From the NCBI GenBank assembly GCA_003508835.1, contig PUFA01000203.1, positions 2,572,501 through 2,636,500 on the forward strand: DNA of 64,000 nt, in the 5' to 3' direction. Positions 24,507 to 37,227 of this stretch are shown one piece after another; the stretch's first letter is position 1; the number at the start of each line of letters is the position of its first letter. The notes beneath the pieces are model-generated. The model ran no database searches and was not told the origin of the DNA. It worked only from the letters and a program-made list of their open reading frames with translations. The position numbers were made by a program, and so were the translations under genes. This stretch comes from Eonycteris spelaea (taxonomy: Eukaryota; Chordata; Mammalia; Chiroptera; Pteropodidae).

Positions 24507-26492
24507 AAAAATAAAAAATAAGGGATTATAAGCTGACAAGGTCCTTGCAGTCTGTGAGGTCAACCAAGGGTTGCCTCGCCTTAAAAAAAAAAAACCCACG
24601 AAGGAAGCTTCTGGTGCCACCGGAAAAGCCGGGTCTGCAGAGTGCAGTGGGTCCGCCTTGAGAAGGTTCAGGGCAGAGGTGGAGGGTTTAGGGCCTGCGC
24701 CGGGATTGTGGTGTGAAGGGAGAAGGGAGGAGAGTGGCCTGGAGGGACAGCTCTGGTGCCCCCGTCTGGACACTCACCAAACAGCTGCTCTATGCCAGGT
24801 GCCAGGGACAGAGGGAGTGACAGTCCCCAGAGTCTGCCTCCCCGCGGCCCAGCCTAGCAGGGGAGACGTCGGAAATAGTGACAATTAAACTTGCAAGGTG
24901 CTGTTACGCGGCTGTGGGTAAGGAGCCGCAAAGAGTGCCCAGGAGGGACGCCGAACTGAGCGTGCCTGCGCGCACGGGGGTGCCTGCGCGCGTGGTCCAG
25001 TGTGTGGGGGCTGGGGAATAGATGCGGGTGTTGCACAGAGGAGATGATGCGTGAGCAGTTGGAAAGGTGACAGTAGGTTGTCCGGGGGTCGACGGGGGGA
25101 AGGGCTGACCTAGGCAAGGGCCCGGAGGCGGGCGGGCCTGGCGTGCGTGTTGGTAAAGGCGCCCGGGACAGGGGCCTTCTCCGGAGGATCTGGGGGTTCG
25201 CTCCGTGTTCTCGCCTGGGGAATGACGTGCTCAGATTTGAATTTTAAGATCGCCCGGCGGCAGGGCTGCAGATAGTCAGAGTGGGGGACTAGGTTAGAGG
25301 TGGGGATACTCCAGCGGTGTTTGCAGTAGCTGGGGTGAGGTGGTGCTGTGGGTCGCTGGGCACGCGGACGTCGCTGAGTGGTGTGGAGGGGGCAGGGACC
25401 TGGAGGGCGGCGGGGGGTGGGGGGGGAGCAGGAAGCTGGGAGGAGAGCAAGCCCTGGTTTGTTGGGTCATTGGGCGGACGGTGGTGTTATTAGTGGCAAA
25501 GAGGAGGCCTCGGGAGGTGGGAGATCTGGGGAAGGTTTCTTTGGAGCTTGGTTTGAATGTAGGACAGAGCGCATTTGGAGGCAGGGGGTGGGAGTCCTTG
25601 CAGATACCAGGCTGGGACAGGCGGGGGGGGGGGGTGCTTACCATTGTGACTCCCTGTGTTTTAAGTCATGCCTCATTCATTGTGTGAACCTCCTTGCCTC
25701 CCCGTCAGTTGGGTAAGACTGTGCCAACTCCCTTGGATTGCCATGCAAATTAAAGGGCTTCGTATACGGAAATCACCTAGCACACAGTAGGTGCTCCATG
25801 AGGTCACATTCACAGCCCGGTGCACATGGCAAACCCAGAGTGACACGGGCCCCTGCTGCTCGGGCTGCCAGGGACAGTTAGATGAATTACTGACTGCGGT
25901 TTGCGGAGAGAAAATCTTTCAAAGCCTATTTTGAGGGTGGAGGAAGAACAAGAGGGAGGCTTGCGGGGAGAAGGCTGACACTCAGAGACCTGGCGTGACT
26001 CTTTCAAGGCCACACGGTGAGTCAGAGAGGACGCAACGGGACTTACACCTGGGGCCCCAAGAGCAGATGTTTCTCTTCGCGCCGAACTGCCCCAGGGGAG
26101 GGCGGGTGGGCAGTGGTCTGCCCCTGGCTTCAGCCACCCTCATGCCACCTTGGTACTTCCTGCCCCTGTCCTGAGGCTTTTAAAATAGCTTCCAGGTACC
26201 CAGCCTCCTTCCAGGCCCACCTGGACTGCTCGGCAGGACCGCCGTGCTGGAAGCACCTTCTCCGTGAGGCAGGTGTGCAGGGTGTGGGTGTGGGAAGGTT
26301 TCTGGGAGCTGAATCAGCAGCGCCTTCTCCAGCATGAGTCAGGAGCAAGGCACTGCGGGGGCCACCGGACAGGAGGGAGGGACAGAGGGAGCCGGGAGAG
26401 ACCAGCCTGTAATGACAAGCCTCAACCACCAGGGGGCACGAGCCAGGCAGGCAAAACCCAGGGACTCTGGTGGAAAGTCGAGTGCGCGTGCA

Positions 26493-26495
<3 letters not shown>

Positions 26496-26529
<34 letters not shown>
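26496..26529. repeat. (TG)n microsatellite
   Basis: Uninterrupted TG dinucleotides, about 17 units. Confidence 0.95.
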
Positions 26530-26530
<1 letters not shown>

Positions 26531-28518
26531 GCACTGTGTCTGGTGTCTGTGCCTTCACGGGGACACGGAGAATGAAGACGGGGATTGGGTTTTAGGTGTG
26601 GCTCTGTCCAACCCTCCTGTCCTGTCCAGGGGTCCAGGGGGAGGGAGTTGCTCAAGGTCACACAGCAAGTTAGTGGCAACTTAAGGTGACTGCCACCAGT
26701 CTCAGACATACGCCCCTTGAAGAGCACCCTCTGGCCTCAGTTCCCAAGTTAAGGACAGGTCTCTGGGTGCTGGCCTTTGTAATCAGCAGCTCTCTCCTCT
26801 GCCTGTCTGTCTCTGTCTCTCTCTTTCTCTCATTCCCTTTGTTTCTGTGACTCTGTTTTTCTCCTACGTCTCCCGGTCTCTGGTCTCCATCTGGCTGCCT
26901 GTGTCTCTCCCTCCTGTCTCCACCTCTGCCAGCTCCTGCCCTCCCCGGGTCCCTGGCGTGCGGTGTTTCCTGCAGTTATTCCTCAGGGATCTGAAGCTGT
27001 TTTCCAACCAGGTGTCTCGGTTCCCCGCCTGGGGCCCTGAGGGGAAGTTATGAATGGGTAGCATAACTTGGGGAGGGGAGAAGGCCCCCCACCTAAACGC
27101 TACCCCCAGCACCCACCCCACCCTGGCGCCATTCGGTAGCCCTGGACCTGGCTGGCACCCGGTGTGGGAGAGACCCTTTGCTCATGCACGAGTGAGTAAG
27201 AACCCGTCCCCGCCCAGTGAGGTCACCATGTGGGGTGCAGGCAAGAGAAGACATGTGTGCGAGTGATTCAGTCTAGAGCAGGGTGCTCTTAGTGCGCGCG
27301 GGACAAAGGGGCGCTTTGTGTGGGACACAGCGGGGCCGGGCGAAGCCGGCGGGGCCGGGGAAGGCTCCGGGAATCCGCCGGCGTTTAACTGGCCTTGGAA
27401 GGGTCAGTGGGACCTCTGCACACTGAGCAGAGGGATCAGCGTAAGCGAAGGGTCTTGGCCACACGGGTGCAGTACCTGTCTTCGAAGCACATGCGAGGCA
27501 GTGCGGGTGCGTGCAGGGCAGGCCGAGGAGCACAGGGGGCCCGGAGCGAGGAGCCGGGGACGCCCGGCTGAAAGGGAGAGCTCTCTGCTAAGGTCCTCGT
27601 CCTCGTCCTGGCTGAAACGGAGGAGGGATGTGAACATGTGAAGTGCGTTGCACTGTTGACAGAGCACAAAAGAGTCAGGAGCCATTGCCTGGAAATAAAT
27701 GACAACGGATTTGCATATCAAAACCACAGCCAGGCAAATCCAGGGTGTTCCAGAGAAGGAGAAAGACAAAGTGCATGTTGGGAAGATCGGTCCCGTGGCT
27801 AGTCTAGCTTCCCCGTTGGCCTGCTGTCTGGACGAGGCCCGGCAGGCAGGCCCGGGGCGGGAGCACCCTTTCCTGAGTCCTTTGGTGGGTGGTGTGTCGG
27901 GATCCCTACATTTCCAGACGTTGATGCACAACCGGGAAGTTCAACAGTTAAGTCCTCTGGCTGGTTCCAGGGAAATAAATCCTGCCCCCGAGCTGCGCCC
28001 CACTTGGTCTGAAGCGGTTTGGGGGCTGAACTAGGCGGACTCCATTTTTGCCAGTGTGGCTATGTGGAGTCATCTCGTTCCCTTCGCCGTTCCTCACGCC
28101 CCACGGGGCCTTACGCTCAGGGCGACGGGTTTTTATTCCGAGCTCTATGGGAAAGAGGTTTTGATGGGGACGGACAGCAGCAGGAGAGGTTTCTTGTGCC
28201 TCGGGGAGGAGGGGACACTGGGTGGTGTGCGAAGGTGAGCAAGAGGAGGACGTTGGGGCCCAAAGGCCCAACTTCACCCACACTGCTCGGCTGGCCCCCA
28301 AGTCCCACCGTGACCCCCGGAAGAGACCAGCGGCTTCCTGTCTGCACCCGGCCGGCTCCCAGCCTGAGCTTCTGTGCGGGGTCCTGGGCCAGAGCTGGGA
28401 GCGGGAGGGGAGTGGGGGGCCCACAGAGGGGCTGCGGGCGGCGCTGTCCCCCCAGGCCGGGCCGGGGCTTCCACTGACTGCGCTGGCCCCGGAGGAGGGG
28501 GGAGGCGGGCGGTGCCGC

Positions 28519-28561
28519 TGACTCACGGCCTGGGCATCTGGGCCTGCACCAGGGTGAGTCA
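28519..28561. promoter_or_regulatory. Pair of AP-1 consensus sites upstream of S100A2
   Basis: TGACTCA at 28519-28525 and TGAGTCA at 28555-28561 lie 36 bases apart in a GC-rich block about 1 kb upstream of S100A2 exon 1. A third perfect TGACTCA is at 29218-29224 and a fourth is in intron 1 at 29863-29869. S100A2 is a keratinocyte gene and AP-1 control is plausible; binding is inferred. Confidence 0.4.
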
Positions 28562-29116
28562 CCTAGGACTCCAGGGAGCTGGGGGAGGGGAAGAGGCTGC
28601 CAGACATCTGGAGGAGGGAGAGAACTGGGCCCACAGGAAGGGCGGTGCCCAGGCGGGGCAGGGGACAGACCAAGGGGGGGCTGAGGGGGCAGCGTGAGGC
28701 CTGCTGTCCCCGGGTCCTGAATGGCCAGTGTTCACCTTTCTCTGGGTATGGGGGGCCTGCAGCTGGGGACAGGGGCGGGTCTGTGGCCTCTGCTCCCCCT
28801 CCCCCTCCTGGCTTAGAAAGCTGTCGAGCCCCTCCGCACTCTCCCAGCCCAGGCTGGAGAAGGGGGTGCTGGGCTTCTGTGCCCCTCACACCCCACACGG
28901 ACAGGGGCACCCGACGGCGACGAGGCAGGGCCGGCTCCAGCTGTCCCGCCCCCCTGGGCCCTGCCGCCAGAGCCGGTCTTTCGAGCTCTTGTAAAGCACA
29001 CCTGCTTTCTCACCTCCTTAACAGGTGTTCTGGGGGCGGCTTCCCCCGCTGCACCGAAGCGAGGCAGCTCTGCCCCCTCGTCCCGATGCCCCCACCTGCT
29101 CTGGCCCCCAGCCTGC

Positions 29117-29167
29117 TTCACACGCACACACACACACACGCACGCATGCACACACGCGCACACACGT
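29117..29167. repeat. (CA)n microsatellite with CG steps
   Basis: Imperfect CA repeat (cacacacgcacgcatgcaca) about 350 bases before the S100A2 TATA box. Confidence 0.9.
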
Positions 29168-29521
29168 GCCTGCGACGTCCAGCGTGCCCCTGCAGCCTCT
29201 GACACATGAATGCGCTGTGACTCACAGGCGTGCCAGGAGAACAGGGCCTGGCATCAGTCTCTGGACCCCACAAACAGCAGCCGTGTCCCCCAACCCCGGG
29301 CCCCGGCTGCCCCTTCCCCGCAGCACCTCCCGCTCGCCTGTGGCCGGAAGGCCCAGGGGTGCTTTGGCCTCTGCTCCGGCTGCTGGCCCAGCGGGCAGTC
29401 CCGGGGAGGGAGGGGCCAGACGGGACGGGGTGGGGTGGCAGGAGGCCAGGCTTTGGTGGCATCAGGTTAGGGCATGTCGGCTTTCCTGAGAACGCCAAGT
29501 CGGGGACCAGTGGGGGTGGCA

Positions 29522-29588
29522 TATAAACCTCCACTCCAGACGCCTGGCCCCTCACTTTCCTTCCTGAGTCTCTGTGCCTTCTGATCCG
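29522..29588 (+). promoter_or_regulatory. S100A2 TATA box and non-coding exon 1
   Basis: TATAAA at 29522-29527 precedes a pyrimidine-rich leader that ends at 29588 (gatccg) with a gtgagt donor at 29589. The transcription start is inferred at about 29551. Exon 2 begins at 30915 after gggcccag. Confidence 0.65.
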
Positions 29589-30690
29589 GTGAGTCCCTCT
29601 GTCCCGCTGAGGGCTGGGCTGGGAGGATCCCCCACAGGCCTTTGCCCCGGGGCCCCCTCTTCCCTGGGCGGGACCCCACAGGCCTTTGCCTGGGGCCCTC
29701 TGTCCGTCTTTTTTCCTGTAGTTTTCCGGGGAGGAGCAGCCTGAGCCTCTCGCATTTGGGGGAACGTCTGTGAAGTGTCAGATTGAGGGCTTTGGCCTGG
29801 TTGCTCCGTGACGTCTCAGTTTGGGGGTTACTCTGAGGCCCTTCCTCGGGTCTCAGTTTGGGTGACTCAGTCTAGAGAGCTCCTGGGAGGTTTCGGCCTC
29901 GGAGTTTGAGGGGTGTGTGTCGGGGGGGGGGGCAGGATGTAGCGAGAATTTTCAGTGTGTTTGGTGTTGATTTTGTTTTTTGCAGTCTTGAATTCTAGTG
30001 GGACCTCGTGCGCAGGCCTGCGGGGTGGCGGCCCTGAGTGGCTCTGCCGTGGAGGCTCCCTGTCCCCCGAGGCTGGCCTGGCCGGTGGGGCGTGGGATTT
30101 CCCCGCCTCTGTCGCCAGCTCCCAGTCTCATCCTGGGACCCGCCTAACCCTCCGGGGCTGGTCTGAACATTCGCAGGGGTGGGGCCTCGGGAGGGGCGAC
30201 CTTCGGGGAATGTCCTTAGGTCCCCAGATCCCACCCTCATCCCAGGGCACTGGACGTTTAGTTTCTTTAATTCCAAAGCCAGCAGGAAGCTTGCTGGTGG
30301 GCGGGTGTTCAGGGCCCCATCTGCGTCTGCGCAGAGACAGCGCCCCAGCCGGGGCCCCCAGTGTGGGGGGAAACGTGGTCGCTCCCCTCTGAGCCCTGCT
30401 CTGCGGGAGGAAGGGTCGGAGAGAGCCTGCGGTGAGAAGGTCGGTGACACCCTCTGGTCTCCACAGTCCTGGGAGCAGGAGGGGGCTCTCCGGGACCCCC
30501 GTGCCCCTGGGCTATAGCCATGGCCACTGCCAACGCCCAGCGAGCCCCCAGGGAGACGCCCATTGTCCCAGTGCTGGCACAGAGGCCACTGGCCTGAGGA
30601 GGCGCCAAATGGGACTGGTCACTGTCACTTCCCTTCCTGCGGACACTCCAAGGGAGCAGCCCTGCCCTCAGAGGTGTGCCCGGAATGTGA

Positions 30691-32020
<1,330 letters not shown>

Positions 32021-32086
32021 GCTCGGCTCCCTGCCCCCGGGCTCACAGGCCCAGGAGGACTCTCTGCCCCTTTTAGTTTTGTACAC

Positions 32087-32092
32087 AATAAA
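32087..32092 (+). other. S100A2 poly(A) signal AATAAA
   Basis: AATAAA lies 67 bases past the S100A2 stop and is followed by a T/GT-rich stretch (cttttttgtttgt), a typical downstream element. Confidence 0.85.
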
Positions 32093-33765
32093 CTTTTTTG
32101 TTTGTCGATAATATTTCAGTTGCTCGGTGAGGCCCTGCCTGGCTCCGTGGGAGACTGAGGGCTGGGGGTGCTCAGTAAGGAGCAGACCTGGGTCCCCAAG
32201 AAAAGGTCTCGCCCCCGTGGACACAGTGACACAGTCTGGGCCTTCCTGCCCTTCCCCCAGTCATCCCAGCCGTGGCTTTGTGTTAGGAAGAGGGGACCCG
32301 AGTGAGCAGTGTCCAGGTGCTCCCGGACCAATGGGGACCCGGCTCACGTGCGGGGGCTCAGCGCCCCACGGGCGGGTGCAGCCTGACCTCAGCTGGCTGG
32401 GTGCAGAACAGGACCAGTTTCTTTTCCTTCCGTGCATTCAACAACCTAACAAACAGCAGACTTTTTTCGCTGGTCTCAACACTCTTCCTTGTCCCCCCCC
32501 CCCCCCCAGACCTCTCTGCAGAGGCTGCGCACAGGCTGGGCTGGGGGACGGGGCACGGGGCATGGTCGCTCCTCCCCTCCTGTCCTGCTCCCCCTGTGAA
32601 AGCGACAGTGATGGGGCCCACGGTGACAGCGAGTGATCCAGGCCCTCTTCTACCGGGGTCCTGGGGTGCGACTCTTCCCAACCCATTCTGGAGGCAAGAC
32701 AATTAAGGGCCAAACAAGATAAAGGACGCACTGGGCGTGGGGCGGCAAGAGGGGGTGGGGCTGGGGTGAGGGCCCCCTGGGGGTTTCTCCCGTGACAGCC
32801 CCCAACCCCAGGCCGCCTGTGTCCAGGCCTCCCTCTCTGTGCCCTGACCTGCTCCGGCCCCCTGCACCTCCCTCAGGGTCAACAAAGGTGGGACGTCCGC
32901 GGAGGTGCGGCCAGGCCGAGGACCCCGAGGCCGGGCGGTCAGGACCGGCTTGCTCCGAGCCGCCCCCGGCTCGGCCCTCGCCACCGCGCAGGCCTCCCTG
33001 GGCCTCCCCTCCATCCTTCCCTCACCTCCGCGTTCTCCCTGGCACCTCGGTGTATTTACGCCCATCACACATGTGGCCTCCACGAGACCGTCATCTCCAT
33101 CGAGCAGGGGCGTCAGCTTTCTTAGTGGCCTCAAGGCTCGGGCCGGTGACTAAGCGTTCGTGTGAATAACAAATGGCTCTCAGCCCTGTCACTACCTCTC
33201 GGTCCACGTTTATGCCCCCCACCTGCGCCAGGCGCTGCTTCCCCAGGGGCTTTGCACGTGCCCATCATTGAAGACACCCGTTACGCGTGGAGTGATCACC
33301 ACGTCCTCCCCATCATCGAGGCCCACGGAGCAGGGAGACCTGCTTGGGGGGAGGGGCCGGGGCCACAGCAGAGGCGAGACTGAGTGCCGGACCTAGAACT
33401 GGGTTAATTACTGGTCCACTCAGGCCCCCCCTTCTGGGCCCTCCTCCCCATAATTCCTTCCCTATAAAACAGGGCTAATCACAGCCTGCCCTTCCCTCAC
33501 CTGCAGGGGCTGAGTCTTCAAGGACAGGATGACACAGGCAAGGTTAGGGTGCTGGGGCCCGAGGTGAGCTCAGGGCATTATTAGTTCTCTGGCTGCCTCC
33601 GAGCACTAGGGCTTCGCCAGGGGCCCGGGAGCTGACCACCTCCTCCCCCCGCCCCACCCCACACTCTTCTGGGTCTTGCGTTCTCTTTCTGTAAAACGGG
33701 GAGGGGTCTCTCAGGCTCAGGGGTGCGGGATGGAATGGAGAAGCGATACGAAGTCAGGGGAGGAC

Positions 33766-34195
33766 GAAACTTTCCTTTATCTTTCTAAGTTCTTCCAGTT
33801 GGTTAATAATTAAATAGACATGAGACAGAATAACAAGAGAAAATAGCCAAATTTGGTTACGTGCATAATATGGGAAATCGGCATACGTGAGAGGCTCAGA
33901 GACAGAAAGCTAAAACGAGGCACATACCACCTTCTGAGCTAAGGATGAGGGAGGATGCCTAGGGGCATCAGAGGTGAGAGGGGTCATCAGTGGGACGATA
34001 AGGACAGGCATTCAGTGATCAGAAGTACACCCTGCCACGCAGCTAGGTCGTGAGAGCATTCCTGGTGACAACCCGTAGGTGGACAAAGCCCCTCATTTAA
34101 ATTCTTTGAGGGAGAGGCCAAGGTTTCTCGGAGCCCGCAGGGTCTCGGTTGCCTTCAGCTCAAAATAATTCACGGGCCCAAGGGTCACGTCTCGG
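33766..34195 (-). mobile_element. LTR-like repeat, antisense
   Basis: On the minus strand this matches the element at 15287-15772 at both ends: 'attttgagctgaaggcaacc' near its start, and 'tgtctcatgtctatttaatt' with 'ggaagaacttagaaagataa' near its end. The middle is more diverged. No coding region accompanies it. Confidence 0.6.
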
Positions 34196-35094
34196 GTGCC
34201 TGTTCTGAACCCCTGCAGAATGGATTTCCATTTTGGCTGTGTGAGGGTCTGCGCCTGCTTCAGCTACAAACAACAAAAAACGCAGCGTAAAATCTGGAAA
34301 AAATCTTTTCAGAGTATGGAAGAGCTGACAGGCAGGAAGGAATGAGGAGATCAAAATCTAAGTGAAAACAGACTCCAGGAGGTGAGCGGACACCAGGGCC
34401 CTCGTGCCCCGGAGGCACTGGCCAGACTGAGCCCCAGCGACCTTTGGCCTTGACGGTTTGTGGCGTGGAGAAGAGAGATCTGAAGCTTGGGGCTCACCGA
34501 GGAGGGCAGGCAAGGCGGATAGCCTCCATCACTCCGGGCCCCTGCAGAGCTGCGTGCTTAAGCTGACGCCGGAGGAAACCCACCCCACCCCGTGGGACTG
34601 TGAGGAACAGCGAGGAACAGCAAGGCCGGACGGAACTGGGCAAGGCGGGAAGCAGGCTTAAGGCATCCCGGCTGCAGGCAACCCACGCAGGAGTCCGCAG
34701 TCCGCACGTGTCCACCGCATTTGTGGGGGGCGGGACGGGGCGGTGTGAGAACTCCGCCCAGACCGCTGTGAGTGCCCCCAGGAGCGATGCGCCTTCCTCC
34801 TGGGGCTCCGAGACGTCTGCAGGGGTCCGGGATGCGTCTCCCCGACATGCGGTTGATTTTGAGCAAAGACAATCGAGGCCCAATTCAGGAAGAGCTTCCA
34901 CCTCCCCCGTAACTGCCTAAAAGGCCTGAGATAGAGGCTGCCCGGGAAGAGCACTGGCCCCAGAAAGACCTACCGGGAGAGTGGGGTACGTGTGTCATGG
35001 GGAAGGCTCAGCAGGGCCTGGGGACAGAGTGCTTTCCTTGGCCCACTGTCTCTTCCAGGCCCAGCACGTATTTGTTTCTCCACCTCCCTGTGAT

Positions 35095-35320
35095 TTGCCT
35101 TCCTCCCCTTTGAAGCCCCAGACCCCGACCCCATCCTCTTGAGTCCAGAATAGCGTATAAGCTTTTGACCTCCAGTGGGTTCTATTCTTACGGAGCCCCC
35201 GTACGTACGGACAGAATTAAATTTTTCTCCTGTTACTCCGTCTTATGTTAATTTGATTATCAGACCAGCCAAAGAACCTAGAAGGGTAGAAGGAAATTTT
35301 TTTCCTCCCCGACACATTCT
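35095..35320 (+). mobile_element. LTR-like repeat, 3' part, sense
   Basis: The end section (ctccgtcttatgttaatttg, then aaagaacctagaagggtaga, closing cctccccgaca) is the same family as the elements at 15287 and 33766. The family ends at CA, as expected for an LTR. Confidence 0.55.
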
Positions 35321-35776
35321 ACAGATGAGGTGCTCTCCCCAGGGGAGTGAGCAGTTCCCAGCCCCAAACAGCTGGAAACCAGATGTGTGTGTGTGTGGGG
35401 GGGACATCCCATGGCCTTCATCTTCTCACCTGAAAATGAGGGGCTTGACCAGATGCTCCAAGATGCCCTCTGACACCCGGGTTCTCTGGGGGCGCAAACT
35501 TACACCAGGCCAGAGTGTGTTCCTACTTCGTATTCTGGGGTGTCCGTTCAGAGTGAAGAGGTAGGGGAGGGAGGTGACGGACCAGCCCGCGGGAAGGAGA
35601 CGGGCAGGACGCTCTGGGGGAGGGAGACGGGGAACAAGGGCAGACGGTGTCTGGGGCCCAGATGGGGCCTTTGATGTGTGCATGGGTGGGTGGGGAAGGC
35701 AGCAGGGGGCCCCTGGGGGCATCCTCAGCTTGACCTACTTGGGCCCCTGTAATTGCTCCCTTCCTTCCTTGGAGAC

Positions 35777-35832
35777 TATAAATGGGGATGCGTGGTGGCC
35801 GGGGCCCTCTAGCTGACACACCGACAGCAGCG
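35777..35832 (+). promoter_or_regulatory. S100A3 TATA box and non-coding exon 1
   Basis: TATAAAT at 35777-35783 precedes a short leader (ctagctgacacaccgacagc) that ends at about 35832 with a gtgagt donor at 35833. The layout is the same as in S100A2 and S100A4. Exon 2 begins at 37223. Confidence 0.65.
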
Positions 35833-37227
35833 GTGAGTGCAGGCTGCGCGGGCTGGGTGGCGGGCAGTGAGGGGTCTGTCCCCTGGCCCAGGGTCTGGGC
35901 GTGGGGGCAGAGGGACGACCACAGCAGGGACGGATGAGGCCAGGGAGGTCGGACCGGTGGACTCAGGGGTTCCCTTGTACGGCGCGGGGAGGTTTGGGTT
36001 GGGGGTGTGCAGAGCCCAGGTCTGGCCCTGGGGTGGGGGCATTGGTGCTCCACCCAGTGGGCTCCCTCCTCCTCCCCCTTGCCTCCTTCCTTCTTTCCTG
36101 CCGACGGGTTGAGACAGGCCGGACGGCAAGGTGAGGGCGGTGCAGGTAGAGGGCTCCCTCGTTGCCGGGCACCGAGCTTCTGGAAACGCAGCGGCGATGG
36201 CGCCAGGCAGGCTGGCGGGAGCCCAGGGGGGCCGCTGAGCACCTCTGAGGCTCCTTATTCCCCGTGGCCATGGCCCTTTCCTCTCCCGGGAACACGACAA
36301 CCGGCCCTGCTCCTGGACTGCCGCGGGGCGTCAGAGCCCGGGAAGGGCTTGGCCCAGGGTCCCCCTGCATCCCTGCCAGGACCATGCTGCCATTTGCTCC
36401 GGGGCTCAGAGAGGGGGCTTGTTAGGGGGCGGCTTGGCCCCGGCTGCCTTGCTGCAAGACTCCTGCCCCCTGGGGGACCAGGCGTGAGTCACTGGGCTCA
36501 CATGAAAACAACACTGGCCTTCCTGGCTGCCTTTGGGTTTCCAGGCTGGGCCCGTCCCAGGAGGGCGGTGGGGGGGCCAGTGGAATGGGACGGGCGGGTG
36601 GGCAATTCTAGGAAGGGCCTCCCCACCCCGCGCCCGTGGGAACAGGGTGCCCCTGTGTAGAGCCTTCTGTCTCAGGACCCCCTGGGGTCAGGAGGGTGGG
36701 TGATCGCAGTGGTGAATACCTGGGCTCACATCTGACGGGGCCTGCGTGTGGGCTGGACCCTGCCTCACAGATGAGGCGGGTGAGGCCCAGAGGGGCAAAT
36801 GGCTCCCTGGGCTGCAGAGCCAGGGACAGGCAGAGAGGCGCCCAGAGGCATCTGCTTTGAGTTTGGTGAGGGACGGCGAGGTGGGGGTTCCTCTCAGACC
36901 TGGGCCTCCCTGACAATGTTCGCTCCTCCAAGGGCCCAAGGACAAGGAATCCTCGGGGGTCCCCCGTGGTGGGTTGGGGGGGCACTCCTCCTGAGGCCTT
37001 GGCGGTGATGTTGGAAATGAGACCTCTGTCCAGTGGGGCCTCAGGGAACTCGAGTGTAGGGGCCGTGTGGTCAGGGAGGGCTGCTGGTGGAGGGGGCCCT
37101 GTGGGGCTGGCAGCCCGGTGGATACTGAGACGCGTCCGGGAGCAGTCTCGGACTCACGGAGGGCCGAGGCACGGGCGCTGAGCTGGGCGCCTGCTGTGGG
37201 TCACGTGCCTGTTCCGCGACAGCGAGG

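Larger units (their letters stand above)
22270..29460. other. S100A16-S100A2 intergenic region, right half
   Basis: No protein gene is recognised. Besides the microsatellite and the 5S pseudogene listed separately, it contains MIR-like bits near 25720-25800 and 25985-26060, a (TG)n at 26496-26529, a G-run at 25622-25633, and a GC-rich block at 28350-28700 with two perfect AP-1 sites. Confidence 0.5.
32110..35770. other. S100A2-S100A3 intergenic region
   Basis: No gene is recognised. It holds a C-run at 32493-32508, MIR/L2-like remnants near 33030-33130, and the two LTR-type repeats listed separately. Confidence 0.55.

Noticed and set aside
29470..29479. GGGCATGTCG upstream of S100A2, resembling a p53 half-site
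   Set aside because: One mismatch in the half-site and no second half-site within 13 bases; too weak to claim.
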